Part shown: piece by piece, positions 12,063 to 23,446 of the stretch
Numbering within the stretch: the stretch's first letter is position 1
Layout: each line of letters starts with the position of its first letter
Assembly: GCF_020497125.1 (NCBI RefSeq)
Contig: NC_059082.1
Coordinates: 51,234,524 to 51,298,523, forward strand
Direction: 5' to 3'
Source of the DNA: Mauremys mutica
Taxonomy: Eukaryota > Chordata > Testudines > Geoemydidae
Length of the DNA: 64,000 nucleotides
Notes under the pieces: generated by a model
Seen by the model: the letters and a program-made list of their open reading frames with translations, nothing else
What the model was told of the DNA's origin: nothing
The model's database searches: none
Position numbers and translations under genes: made by a program

Positions 12063-12780
12063 AGTGCATCTAATCAATAGGAGCTGGCCTAAGAAAGGAC
12101 TTCATCATCATCAGCTCTTCCTCCCAGCCCCCTCTCCAAGTGCCCCAGCCAGGGGCAGCACGGAGCTCCCTGCACATCACGTCAATAACTGTACCCACAG
12201 CAAGGCCAGGGCTGATGTGCATTAAGGGACTATCGGCCCCAGCACTGGCCACCTGCTCGCCCAGGCCTGCTGCAATCACGGGTTGGCAGAGGCCTTCAAG
12301 GCAGTAACCCTGTTGTTCCTCAGACTGGACCAGCTGCCAGGTCGCAGAACACCTCCCAGAGGAGCTATTTCCAGCTCAGGCCAGCAGCCTCAGCCGCATT
12401 CCACACAGCACTGAGTAGGGAAGGCGGCTTTGGGAACGAGCTCAGAGCAAGCAATTCAGCTGTGGGAAATGCACGGCAGGAAGGACACATGCAGTGCCGC
12501 TAGCCTAGTACCCAGCTGCCTGGGGAGCGGCCTGACAGGATCAAGGGCCTGTAGGTGTCCCAGAGTGGCAGGTGTCAGCTATGATAAGGGGCCCACTTTG
12601 AAATGACTTGATGCTTTTCTAATGTGCTGCGAGTTAGCGTGTGGCTGGAGGAGGGGGTGTTGCTATGCCAGATACCGGCAGTGTCTGTCCCTCCAGCCAT
12701 AGGCAGCAGGTTATATTTTTTTGTGGTGCCTGAGCTCCAGCAATATTCAGGGCCGGGGGCCCAGCTCCAGCAATATTTGA
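12063..12780. other. Noncoding DNA, no gene recognised
   Basis: Nothing is supported in this stretch except a short duplicated phrase, cagctccagcaatatt, at about 12732-12776. Confidence 0.4.
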
Positions 12781-12784
12781 GCTG

Positions 12785-13545
12785 GGTCTCTCCCCTGGCC
12801 CTGCCTTGAGCGGCCCCCAGCCCCCATGGGTCTCCCCCCCACCCTGCCATGTCCCTGCCTGGAGCGGGTACCGGCCTCCATCTGCCACCCCCCCACCCTC
12901 CCCGTGGGTCCCCCCCCACTCCCAGTGTCCCTGCCCGAAAGAAAGCAGTGCGCCTCTCCCGTGCCTGCCTGTGCTGCCGGAGTAGCACATTCCTAGGCGG
13001 AGCCCTGCTCCTGGCAGCAACTGCTGTCTGCTGCCCCAGGGTCCTGGTGCCCCCATCCACTAACGGCCCTTACCCTGCCCTTCCGCCCTAGCCCTAAGCC
13101 TCTCCAATGCCCCAAACCCTCATCCCCAGCCAGAGCCCTCATCCCCCTGCACCCTAATCCTCTGCCCCAGTCCTCAGCCTCCTCCTGCATCATGAACCCC
13201 TCAGCCCCAACCCTCATCCCCTGCACCCTAATCCTCTGCTCCATCCCTGAGCCCCCTCCTGCATCATGAACGCCTCATCCTCAGCCCCACTGCCCTCTCA
13301 CCTGCACCTCCTCCTATCCCCAAACTCCCTCCCAGAGCGTGCACCCCCTCCCTTTGCACCACCTCCCACCCCCAGACTCCATCCCAGAGCCTGCACCTCT
13401 CACCCCCTCCTGCACACCCACCCCCTGCCCCAGCCCAGAGCCTGCACCCCTCCTGCACCCTAATCCCCAGCCCAGGACCTGCACTCCAGACCTCCTCCCC
13501 CCACCCCCAGAGCCTTAGGCAGGTGGGGGGGGCGGAGTTTGGGGT
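12785..13545 (+). repeat. C-rich degenerate tandem repeat (minisatellite-like)
   Basis: The plus strand is strongly C-rich and almost G-free for long stretches. It recurrently uses phrases such as cctgcaccctaatcc, cagagcctgcacccc and cctcctgcatcatgaac (near-identical at 13182-13198 and 13254-13270). Unit length varies, so it is a decayed repeat and not a clean satellite. It ends in a G-rich flip (ggtggggggggcggagtttggg, about 13521-13545). Long frames in it are artefacts of composition. Confidence 0.75.
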
Positions 13546-13559
13546 GGGCGGAGTTGGGG

Positions 13560-16009
13560 GGAGCAGGTTCTGGGCACCACCAAAATTTCTACAAACCTGC
13601 CACCCATGTCTCCAGCCACTGACCACATACCTCCAGGGCTGGGGGTAAGATGGAAACAAACACTGGGGTGGTCAGTGAGTAACATACAGCGTGGCCTTGG
13701 CTCTGGTACACACCCAGTGGCTGCGGTGGATTCTGAAAGGTGCCATGTATCCACAGCTCACTCACTTTGGGATCAGAACCTACACAGCCCCTTCTGCAAG
13801 CCCCACATGCTGGGGGGCTTGAGGGGAGGAGGCCAGTGCTTCTCCCTGCTGAGCATTTCCTGCCCTTCTCGCCTCGCCATGCCCCTGCACATGGCCCATC
13901 GTACACATCGACTCTCCTCCCCCTCAGTGCCTGCAGCGTCCTCTGGGGTGTATTCCCAAGCTCTAGCTGCACTGATCAGCTCAAGGCACACACCCTGGGC
14001 AAGAAATCTGGGTCCAAATACCGGGCTGGATGAAGTAGGGGAGCAGGCCCTCCTACTGACCTCTCAGATGGCAAGTGGCTAAAGGGAAGGAGGTTACATG
14101 GCAGGACGTACAAGACCTTTTATAAGCCTCTCCTATTTCTATTGCAGCTTTCATCTGAAAGGATCCCAAAGCACTTTCCACCAACCCCTGCTGAGTGCAG
14201 CTACCTCTAGGGTGGCAGCCCGTGCACAACATCTCCATGGGACAATCGAGACATCGACTAAGGGCATTGGGGATCTTTAATGTCTGCCTGGAACAGCTGT
14301 TTGCACTGAATGCACCATAGCCAGGGAGTGCCTGGCATGCAGGTGACCTGCCGTGCAAGGAGGCAGGGCTAAGCTGAGCCTGCTGGGTTTCGAACCTCTG
14401 CTTCCCAGGTGGAGGTGTTTCATGGCTGCTGCTTAGCTCATTGTGCCCCGATGGCCCCTGCTGCAGCAGCTCCAGCCTAGAGCAGCTGTGCACAGGGTAG
14501 GGAGCAGCCTGACAGCAGCTGCGGCTAGCTCTGGAAGGAACACTGGAGGGAGATGCTCAGAAATGGACAGGAAAATAGGGAGCTCTGCAGCTGCCAGACT
14601 TACAGCCCTTGGACGCCACCAGGTGTTGGGATGAGAAAAATGCTCCTCTCTGTCCAGGCCAGGCTGCAAACCCCAGCAGCTTCACTGAGCAGGAATCCAG
14701 TCCTCTCCTGGGCTACAGTCTCCTAGCACCAATGGGGGAGGGGGAAGAGCTGGGCTGGCCCACAGCAAAGCCCCAACCAGTGCCAGCTGCTGTGCTGGTG
14801 CCCAGGTTCTGCACTCGTGTTTAAGGGGAATTGTGACTCTTCACACATTAAAAGCTGCTTCGAGAGCAGCTGAACTGACTGGGAGATGAATGCCCTGTGC
14901 ACACTCCGTGCTGCAATGGAGACCCAGAGACACGGCTTCACACCTGGGGAGCAGGAAGCCCAGGGAGGCTCAAAGGATGCAACACCTTGAGGACTTTGCC
15001 AAGAAATCAGACACACCTGGGCAGAAGACCAGCAAAACCGCCTTGCCATCCCTGAGCAAGTCAGAGACTCCGCATGCTCCAGAGAGATCTGCCTACCAGA
15101 GCACACCAGTCCTGCTTGTCCCAACAATCACAGGCTCCAACTGGTCTGGTTGGAACCGGGAGGAAGAAAATTTCATTTTGTTCACAGGGATGTGACCTTT
15201 CTGATCTCACTCCTCTGGACAGCGCTGCCTTGGAGTGTCAGCAAATCCAGCCCATGGCGTTAGACTAAATCCCAAAGGATGCACCGTTCGGGCCCCGCAA
15301 CTCTAAAGCCTGATCCGAGAAAGCTGCACTTGGGACAAGCCATGCTTCGGGGGCCGGTTAGAAAAGCATTTGATAAGCTATTGTCGCTTGTCCAGTGATG
15401 GCACTAAACCCCTCAGAGCGACGAGCAGCTGCCAATCAGCACTTTGAGGCTCTTTTAGGGTCACCCTTGAACAATCCTTAGGATTCCCATCAACTTTGGC
15501 TTGGCCAAGCATGCAGAACAGACTGAATAAATCCAGAGCGCTCCTGCGCCTACGTTTGGAATACTACTTAGGTGGGCTTGCAGTCTAAATACCCAAAGAC
15601 AAAGAGGTGGAAAGGGGTACCACATGCAGAGCTACCACGGACAAGGAGAGGCACAGGGCTTATTACTTACAGGCGTGTTTGCTGATTGAGGGATTTTTGA
15701 AGTTCTCCTCCCTCATCTCCCCTCCCCCCTAGCCTCCCCAGCTATTTACCCTTTAGAAGTACCAGAAAGGCCAAGTCTTTTCTTACCTATTTTGTTGGAG
15801 GTCTTAGTTGTGGACTAGAACCTCTTTCAGGCCCTAATTGAAAGGCCAAATTTAATGAGCTTCATGAAGCCGTCCCTCCTTCTTCTCTTCAGGTTTCTTT
15901 TGCAGGATAGCTGGGATATGAAACTACTAGTTCTCCAGTCTTCCAAAGACTCTTCCCGTGGAACTGGGGGCAGAAGGACCACCAGCATTTCTAAGATAAA
16001 AACCAAATA
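13560..16009. other. Noncoding DNA, no gene recognised
   Basis: No coding exon or RNA gene is recognised. A phrase near 14145-14180 (tttcatctgaaaggatcccaaagcacttt) resembles the 3' end of widespread amniote SINE/LINE relics, but the match is too short to classify. Confidence 0.4.
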
Positions 16010-16122
16010 CAGTAACTCCTCGCTTAACATTGTAGTTATGTTCCTAAAAAATGCAACTTTAAGCAAAACAATGTTAAGTGAATCCAATTTCCCCATAAGA
16101 ATTTTTTTTCACCAGATAAGAC

Positions 16123-16186
<64 letters not shown>

Positions 16187-17002
16187 AAGTTTTAAACAAA
16201 CAATTTAATCCTGTTCACAGCAATGATGATTGTGAAGCTTGGCTGAGGTGGAAGTCAGAGGGTGGGCTATTTCCCAGGGAATGCCTTACTGCTAAATGAT
16301 GAACTACCACTTGACTGAGCCCTCAAGGGTTAACACATTTTTGTTAATGTAGCCTCACACTCTACAAGACAGCACAAATGGGGAGGGAGGGAGGAAGAGA
16401 GAGAGAGATGCGCATTGTCCCTTTAAGCACACTGACCCCACTCTAAGTACACTGCCTTTTTAAGTAGATCAGCAAGTTGAGACAGCAGCTGCAGCGAGCA
16501 AGCTCCCTCTGTCCTCCTGAGCCCTGTTGTGTCATCATCCCTGCCCCCCACCACTCTATGGCTATGGGGTAAGTGGGGGACAGGAGCAGGGGGAGGGGTA
16601 CACCCTGACATTAGCCTCTCTCTCTCTCCCCCTTGCACAGCAAGCAGGAGGCTCCCAGGAGCAGCTCCAAGGCAGAGGGCAGGAGCAGCACATGGCAGTG
16701 GGGGGAGGGACAGCTGAACTGCCAGCAGTTGATAGCCTGCTGGGTGGCTGCAGCACAGGGAACTTAGGGGAGCAGGGAGCTGATGGGGGAGCTGATAGGG
16801 GGGCTGTTGGTCCACCCTGGTTCCAAGCCCCCACCAGCCAGCTCCAACGGGCTGCTCTTCCTGCAAGCAGTGGACAAAGCAGGCAGCTGCCAAACGTTGT
16901 AAGGGAGCATTGCACAACTTTAAACGAGCATGTTCCCTAACTGATCAGCAACTTGACAATGAAATAATGTTAATCAGGACGACTTAAAGTGAGGAGTTAC
17001 TG
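16010..17002. mobile_element. Nonautonomous Tc1/mariner-type (Tigger-like) element
   Basis: The left end CAGTAACTCCTCGCTTAAC is the inverted copy of the right end ...ACTTAAAGTGAGGAGTTACTG. The left flank ends in TA and the right flank is CA, compatible with a TA target duplication that has lost one base. The second left block (aagcaaaacaatgttaagtg) also has inverted relatives near 16950 (aatgaaataatgttaatcag). The 993-bp interior contains a dinucleotide repeat and a GC-rich noncoding core, with no transposase. Superfamily is inferred from the ends. Confidence 0.7.
16123..16184 (+). repeat. (TA)n(CA)n dinucleotide repeat
   Basis: About nine TA units run straight into about twenty-two CA units. 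It lies inside the CAGTAACTCC element. Confidence 0.97.
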
Positions 17003-17626
17003 CATGTCCTCTTTCCTTGTCCACTTGTGTTTTTAAATCCCCTTTCAGGCCTTCGTACCAAGCAGGATAATGAGAGTTCCCACTACATCCTCTCCCACCC
17101 CCCACCTCTACAGGTCACTGTTCTGTGATGCCTGCCTCCCAGGGCTGAGCTCTGATGAGAGAAGCATGTGTCTCTGAAGCACTAAAGGCTAGTGGGTTTT
17201 AAAGTATTTAAATGCCTAAAGAAGCAGGGAAGATGGAAACCACTAGTGGGGTTTTTGAAAGTGCCTGTGCTAGACAGGAGGCCTGAAGGGACGATCTGGT
17301 GGTCCCTTACTTCCTTCTGACCTTAAACTCCACAACTCTAAATAAAATCTGGCCCTCAGGCTCCTGCTGGCAGCTGTAGCAAGCCTGCAATATGTGACCC
17401 AGTCACTAGCGGGGGCAGCGCTGCAGCTGGGGTAATCGAGGTTAGATTTACATAACCCATTTTAATAGCAGCCTAGTTTACCCTGGCGTTCCCCTCTCAC
17501 ACACTGGTAGGGGTGTATACAGCCCAGATGTTGGGCAAAGCTGCGTGTGAATGTGCACGGCCTCTGCAGCTAGTAGAGGATCAGTTCCCACAAGGGGCGG
17601 TGCTGCATTCACCCCCCGCTAGCAAG
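17003..17626. other. Noncoding DNA with possible CR1 tail
   Basis: At 17268-17340 the plus strand (agacaggaggcctgaaggga... ttccttctgaccttaaactc) resembles a diverged CR1 3' end. No gene is seen. Confidence 0.35.
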
Positions 17627-17655
17627 GAAAAAGACGGTTACTTACCGTAGTAACT

Positions 17656-17839
17656 GTTGTTCTTCGAGATGTGTTGCTCCTATCCATTCCATTTAGGTGT
17701 GCGCGCCGCGCGTGCACGGCTCTCCGGAACATTTTTACCCTAGCAACTCCGGCGGGCCGGCTGGGCGCCCCCTGGAGTGGCGCCGCTATGGCGCTGGATA
17801 TATACCCCAGCCGGCCCGTCCGCTCCTCAGTTCCTTCTT
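17656..17839 (+). repeat. DIRS terminal inverted repeat, 3' copy
   Basis: The plus strand from gttcttcgag through ctcctcagttccttctt matches the minus strand of 23647-23828 almost base for base, including GGAACATTTTTACCCTAGC and CGCTATGGCGCTGGATATAT. A shorter outer inverted repeat surrounds it: 17627-17692 pairs with 17876-17945. Confidence 0.9.
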
Positions 17840-17936
17840 GCCGGCTACTCCGACAGTGGGGAAGGAGGGCGGGTCTGGAATGGATAGGAGCAACACATCT
17901 CGAAGAACAACAGTTACTACGGTGAGTAACCGTCTT

Positions 17937-17982
17937 TTCTTCTTCGAGTGATTGCTCCTATGCATTCCATTTAGGTGATTCC
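17937..17982 (+). repeat. DIRS internal complementary region
   Basis: The plus strand reads tcttcttcgagtgattgctc, then ctatgcattccatttaggtg. It exactly repeats, in inverse orientation, the extreme 5' end of the element (23828 down to about 23787). In the DIRS replication model such a region bridges the two ends to form a circular intermediate. It starts just 11 bases after the recombinase stop codon. Confidence 0.82.
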
Positions 17983-17992
17983 CAAGCCTTAC

Positions 17993-19132
17993 CTAGGCGG
18001 TGGGGTCGGAGTGAGACGTGGCTGAGTGTAGGACTGCTGAGCCGAAGGCTGCATCATCTCGAGACTGTTGCACCAACGCGTAGTGGGAAGCGAAGGTGTG
18101 TACAGAAGACCAGGTGGCCGCTCTACAGATGTCCTGGATGGGGACATGGGCCAGGAAGGCGGCCGACGAGGCGTGCGCCCTCGTCGAGTGTGCGGTGAGT
18201 CGGCATGGGGGGACACGAGCAAGCTCGTAGCACGTTCGTATACATGACGTCACCCAGGATGAAATCCGCTGCGAGGAGACCGGCTCACCTTTCATGCGAT
18301 CGGCAATCGCCACAAATAGCTGGGTCGAACACCGGAAGGGCTTCGTCCGGTCAATGTAAAAAGCGAGGGCCCTGCGGATGTCCAGGGTGTGGAGCTGCTG
18401 CTCACGAGGTGAGGCGTGCGGCTTCGGGAAGAAGACCGGGAGGAAGATCTCTTGGTTGAGGTGGAAGGCCGACACCACCTTGGGGAGGAAAGCCGGGTGC
18501 GGTCGAAGCTGCACCTTGTCCCCATGGAAGACGGTATACGGGGGACCGGCCGTCAGGGCGCGGAGTTCCGAGACTCGTCTGGCGGATGTGATTGCCACGA
18601 GGAAGGCCGTCTTCCAGGTGAGATGAAGCAGAGAGCACGTGGCCAGGGGCTCGAAGGGTGGTCTCATCATCTGAGCCAGAACCAGGTTTAAATCCCAAGT
18701 TGGAGTAGGATGACGTACTGGCGGGTACAGACGGTCTAGACCTTTAAGGAAGTGGGCAACCATCGGGTTAGAGAAGACGGACCGGCCTCCTATGGTGGGC
18801 CGAAAGGCCGCCAGAGCCGCCAGGTGCACCTTCAGGGAAGAGATCGCGAGACCTTGACCTTTCAGGTACCAGAGGTAGTCGAGGATGGTCGGGATGGGGA
18901 CCAAGAATGGGTTAAGACCTCGTTGGTCGCACCAGATCGCGAAGCGTTTCCACTTCGCGAGGTAGGTAGAGCGCGTCGAAGGCTTTCTACTTTCGAGCAG
19001 TACTTGTTGCACCGCCAACGAACAACCCCTTTCTGCGTTGGTCAACCACTCAGGAACCAAGCTGTAAGATGCAGCGACTGCAGGTTCGGGTGACAAAGCC
19101 TGCCGAGGTCCTGAGTGATGAGGTCCGGCCAT
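17993..19132 (-). CDS. DIRS tyrosine recombinase
   Basis: This is an unbroken frame that extends up to 19462. I place the start at the Met at 19132 because the stretch before it overlaps the end of RT-RNase H and has no family character. That gives about 379 residues. Numbered from 19462, the catalytic set of tyrosine recombinases is complete: Arg296 in SARRVSEL, His425 and Arg428 in TAHSTRAHAS, Trp451 in the H/W position, and nucleophile Tyr461 in TFASHYAL. An N-terminal SAM-like arm-binding part (STRSTYLAKWKRFAIWC) precedes it. In DIRS elements this enzyme inserts the circular cDNA without duplicating the target. It is the only fully intact enzyme of the element. Confidence 0.92.
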   Translation of the reverse strand: MAGPHHSGPRQALSPEPAVAASYSLVPEWLTNAERGCSLAVQQVLLESRKPSTRSTYLAKWKRFAIWCDQRGLNPFLVPIPTILDYLWYLKGQGLAISSLKVHLAALAAFRPTIGGRSVFSNPMVAHFLKGLDRLYPPVRHPTPTWDLNLVLAQMMRPPFEPLATCSLLHLTWKTAFLVAITSARRVSELRALTAGPPYTVFHGDKVQLRPHPAFLPKVVSAFHLNQEIFLPVFFPKPHASPREQQLHTLDIRRALAFYIDRTKPFRCSTQLFVAIADRMKGEPVSSQRISSWVTSCIRTCYELARVPPCRLTAHSTRAHASSAAFLAHVPIQDICRAATWSSVHTFASHYALVQQSRDDAAFGSAVLHSATSHSDPTA

Positions 19133-20886
19133 AACGGAAGGGGAATGGGATCCCGAACTGATAACTCGAGCAGCAGGGTGTACCAGTGCTGTCTCGGCCA
19201 GGCCGGAGCGACGAGTATTACGCGGGCCCTGTCCCTCCGAAGCTTGAGTAACACCCGGTGTATGAGCGGAAACGGGGGGAACGTGTAGAGGAGGGGATCC
19301 GTCCATGCCAGGAGGAACGCATCTGAGAGGGAGCCCGGAGCTTGACCCTGGTACAAGCAGAACCTGTGGCACTTCCTGTTGGCCCTGGAGGCAAACAGGT
19401 CTATCTTGGGAAACCCCCACCTCTGGAAGATTGTGTAAGCCACATCTGGGCGAAGGGACCACTCGTGGGAGGCGAAGGACCTGCTGAGATGGTCGGCCAA
19501 CGTGTTCTGCACCCCGGCAGAAAAAACGCTTCTAGGTGAATCGAGTGGGTCACGCAAAGATCCCATAGGAGCATCGCTTCCTTGCAAAGCGGGGAGGATC
19601 GGGCTCCGCCCTGCTTGTTCACATAGAACATTGCTGTGGTGTTGTCTGTGTACACCGCTACACAGCGGTCCTGGAGGTGGGCCCGAAAGGCGAGACACGC
19701 CAAGCGGATCGCTCTCAGCTCCCGGACGTTGATGTGGAGGGAGAGCTCCCGGGCTGACCAGAGACCCTGGGTATGCAGGTCTCCTATGTGAGCACCCCAT
19801 CCAAGTGCCGAGGCGTCTGTGGTCAGGGTGACAGACGGGCGAGGAGGGCGGAACGGGACCCCTGCGCAGACAATCCCCGGATCCAGCCACCAGGTGAGCG
19901 TCTGGAGAGTGGGCTTTGTAACCGTCACCACCATGTCTATGGGGTCGCGATGGGGGCGGTACACCGATGCCAGCCACATTTGGAACGGGCGAAGTCGCAG
20001 CCTTGCGTGCGCGGTCACAAACGTGCACGCTGCCATGTGACCCAGTAGGCGCAGGCAGGATCGCACCGTCGTTGTAGGGAAGGCCTGCAGTGCCTGTATG
20101 AACGAGACCATCGTCTCGTGCTGAGGACGAGGGAGGCAGGCTCTGGCTAAAGTGGAGTCGAGGACCGCTCCTATGAACTCCACCCTTTGTGCTGGAATTA
20201 AGCTGGACTTCTCGGCATTGATAAGCAGGCCTAGTGAACGGAACAGATACAGTATTTCGGTGACCTGAGCCGCTACCAGTTCTTGGGACCGACCGCGAAT
20301 CAGCCAGTCGTCGAGATACAGGTACACATGTATTCGACGACTGCGGAGGGCTGCGGCCACGACCGCCATACACTTGGTGAACACTCTCGGTGCGGTGGAG
20401 AGGCCGAAGGGTAGTACCGCAAACTGGTAGTGAGCGTCGTTGACCACGAAGCGCAGGTAGCGTCTGTGGGGGGGGGTAAATTGCCACATGAAAGTATGCA
20501 TCCTTCATGTCGAGGGCGGCAAACCAGTCTCCCGGATCCAAGGAAGGAATAATGGTCCCCAAGGTCACCATACGAAACCTGAGCTTGCACAGGTGTCTGT
20601 TGAGCTCCCGGAGGTCTAATATGGGACGAAGGCCTCCTTTCGCCTTGGGGATGAGAAAGTATCTGGAATAGAATCCCCTGCCCCGCTGGCTGCGAGGCAC
20701 CTCCTCTATAGCACCCACGCTCAACAGAGTCTCGACCTCCTGTAAGAGGAGAGGACTTGCTCGTGAGAGGGGTCCCTGAAGAGGGACGGGGAAGGTGGGT
20801 GGGAGGGAGGGGGCGAAACAAACTGCAGGCGGTAGCCGTGCTGGACGGTGTTGAGGACCCAGCTGTCCGATGTTATGGAGCACCAC
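19042..20886 (-). pseudogene. DIRS reverse transcriptase-RNase H (two homopolymer frameshifts)
   Basis: The outer frame (614 codons) gives the RT N-terminus with FLIPKAKGGLRPILDLRELN and the first catalytic aspartate in LDMKDAYFHV. At the nine-G run 20468-20476 the good reading moves to another frame (20501-19401). There it shows LPFGLSTAPRVFTKCM, the catalytic YLDD at about 20318-20307, and RNase H blocks TTDASALGWGAHIG and YTDNTTAMFYVNKQGG. At the six-A run 19521-19526 it returns to the first frame for NTLADHLSRS and the C-terminal IDLFASRANRKCHRF block (the region called MT-like in DIRS). No internal stop occurs within either coherent segment. Confidence 0.9.
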
Positions 20887-20970
20887 GCCTGGAGGAAGCG
20901 GGAAAGGCGATTTGAAAATAATAGGGATGGATCCTGGGGGGAGAGTGGTGGGCCGTCCTCGGGCGTCCCA

Positions 20971-23446
20971 TCAAAAGGCCGGTTTTGGGCCTTGAGGGGC
21001 CTTGGAGGGGCCCTGGGTCTGGTTACGCCTACCCCCCGACGGCCTGCGGCGGTAGGGGGCCGTCCGGCGATTGTTAAATGGCCTAGACCTGGCCTGGGTG
21101 AAGGGCCGGTAGGGCTGCTGCCGGAACGGCCGTCTCTGGGTGGCCGGCGTGTGCATGCCCAAAGTTCGAATAGCAATCCTCCCATCCTTCAGGGTCTGAA
21201 TTCTCGAGTCCGTCTTCTCTGAGAAGAGACCCTGTGTATCGAAGGGGAGGTCCTGGAGGGTGTATTGCACCTCCGGCGGCAAGGTGGAGGATTGCAGCCA
21301 CGCAATGCGCCGCATGGTTATCCCGGAAGCCATAGTTCTGGCTCCTGAGTCAGCGGAGTCCAAGGCTGCTCGAATTAAAGTCTGGGAGGCCGTCCTGCCC
21401 TCGTCCAGGAGCGCCGAGAATTCCCGGCGGGAGTCTTGTGGGGTCAGCTCCGAAAATTTACCCAGGCACCCCAAGATGTTAAAAGTGTACCGGGAAAGGA
21501 GCGCCATTTGGTTCGCTATGCGGAGCTGAAGGCCACCCGCTGAATAGATCTTTCGCCCCAACAGGTCTATGCGCCGCGACTCCTTAGATTTTGGCGCAGC
21601 GGCCGGCTGCCCGTGCCTCTCCCGGTCGTTCACCGATTGGACCACCAGAGAGTCCGGGGTTGGGTGCACGTACAAGTACTCGTACCCTTTGGGCGGGACG
21701 GAATATTTCCTCTCCACCCCTCGCGCCGTGGGGGGGACTGAGGAAGGCGACTGCCAGATTGTAGCATTATTCCGCTGTATCGTGCGAATAAAGGGCAGTG
21801 CCACTCTCATGGGGGCCTCCGCTCCCACGACATCAGTTACTGGGTCATCGTCCTCTGGGACCTCCTCAATGGGCAGGTTAATAGCCTTTGCCACACGGCG
21901 GAGAAGGTCCTGGTGTGCCTTTAGGTCAATAGGCGGGGGTTCGGATGGTGATGCCCCCGCCACTGCCTCGTCGGGTGAGGAGGACGAGGAGCGGCCTGGC
22001 AGCACCTCGTCAGATGTCTGCCTTGGGCGATCAGCCGCCACGGCCTCCTGCCCCAACGCCGGGCCTTGAGGCGAGTTGGTCTTTCCCGTTGGAGACGGGG
22101 GGGGGGGGGCTGCTGACTGTGGCCTCCGGCACCGAACGCTCCGTACCCGCCTGCCTCGGCAGAAGTGGAGGCCCTCGTTCGTGTTGGGCCCAGGGAACCC
22201 AAAATCCCCACTGTTGGGGTCCATGGTCCCGTCCTTGAGAGACTGCCCTGAAGTCCACTGCACTGCCCTCAGGGGAAGCGATGGAGGGCTCACGAGAGGG
22301 CCAAGGAGGAGCTGAGGCGATCCCCGAGCGTGCGACCGATGCCGGCGTCAAGTGCCTAGCCGGTGTCGAAGGTCGGTGTCGGTCATCGCGTGACCTAATC
22401 GGGGAGCGGGACCTGCGTGTGGCGTGGTACCGGGAGCTCGACCGACGGCGTCGGGAGCTCGACCGACGGTGCCGGGAGGTCGACCTCGACCGCGAGCGGT
22501 GGCGGTGTGAGTGGCTCCGGGAGTTTCGGTGCCGAAAGCGGTCTTTGGAACCGGACCTCTTGCGGTGCCGGTGACTCGGTGACCGGGACCGGGACCGTTG
22601 CCGGGAGTGCGACCGGTACCGCGATTGAGAGCGGTGCCGGGACTGCGACCGGTGCCGAGACGGGGAGCGGCATCGCGATGTTGATCGTCTTTCGGATCGG
22701 GATCGGCGCAGCGGCGACCGTCTCCGAGAGTGGGACCGGGATTGAGACCGAATCCTGGAGCGCCGACCGTCTCGCTCGTCAGGGGAAGGAGGCCGCATCA
22801 TCAGCGGTTTGCCTACTGACTTAAGCGCCCGCACCGGCGGCGCCGGGGGCCGGAGGCTTTGAGCTTCCGCGAGCTCGATTAGCTCCCTAGCCGTCGCAAA
22901 CGCCTCAGGCGTGAACAGGATCCACAGCTCATCCTCGGTGGGTACCGGGGAGCTGGGTGGTGCCGGACTCGACGGCCCTTGCGGCGCCGGAGTCGACGGT
23001 ACCGTGCACTGCCTGTGCACTGCCTCAGCCTGAACCGTTTGTGTCGGAGGCAGCTGGGCTAACGGTCTCTGCGGATGCTTTGCAGAGACCGTCTTCGGCG
23101 CCTTATGCTTCCTTCCTGGGGAGAGGGAGCGGTGCCGGGACGTCGGTGCCGGGTGTCGAGGGCCCTCGGCACCGGAGCGGCTCGGTGCTGCCGGTGCGCT
23201 GCTCGCCGAGGAAGGCTTCAGCGCCGGTGGAGTTGGCGCCGGAGGCTGGAGTGAAGCCTCCATCAGCAGTTGTTTGAGGCGAGAGTCCCGCTCCTTCCTC
23301 GTTCGGGGTTTGAAGGCCATGCAGATCGGGCACTTGTCAGTCCTGTGTGACTCCCCGAGGCAGCGAAGGCAGGAGTCGTGTGGGTCACTCACCGGCATGT
23401 GCCGCTGGCAAGCCGCGCAGGGCTTGAATCCCGGTGCCCCGGGCAT
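20971..23446 (-). pseudogene. DIRS ORF1 (gag-like), one frameshift
   Basis: The first frame starts with Met at 23446. It opens with a cysteine-rich motif, KPCAACQRHMPVSDPHDSC and then LRCLGESHRTDKCPICMAF, a C-x2-C array typical of DIRS ORF1. A Pro/Ser-rich linker follows. Residues about 227-358 (22768-22373) are dominated by Arg-Ser dipeptides. In or near the 13-G run at 22097-22109 the sensible reading moves to a second frame, which continues to a stop at 20971. That frame carries the conserved Gag C-terminal block SRRIDLLGRKIYSAGGLQLR and a basic Arg-rich tail (RPFRQQPYRPFTQARSRPF). The role would be nucleic-acid binding and particle assembly, by family analogy. Confidence 0.82.

Noticed and set aside
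17629..17945. LTR retrotransposon interpretation of the 17.6-23.8 kb element
   Set aside because: The terminal repeats are inverted and not direct, and there is a tyrosine recombinase with a full R-H-R-W-Y set instead of a DDE integrase and protease.
18205..22824. Plus-strand open frames across the DIRS element
   Set aside because: They are antisense shadows of the gag, RT-RNase H and recombinase frames with no domain of their own.
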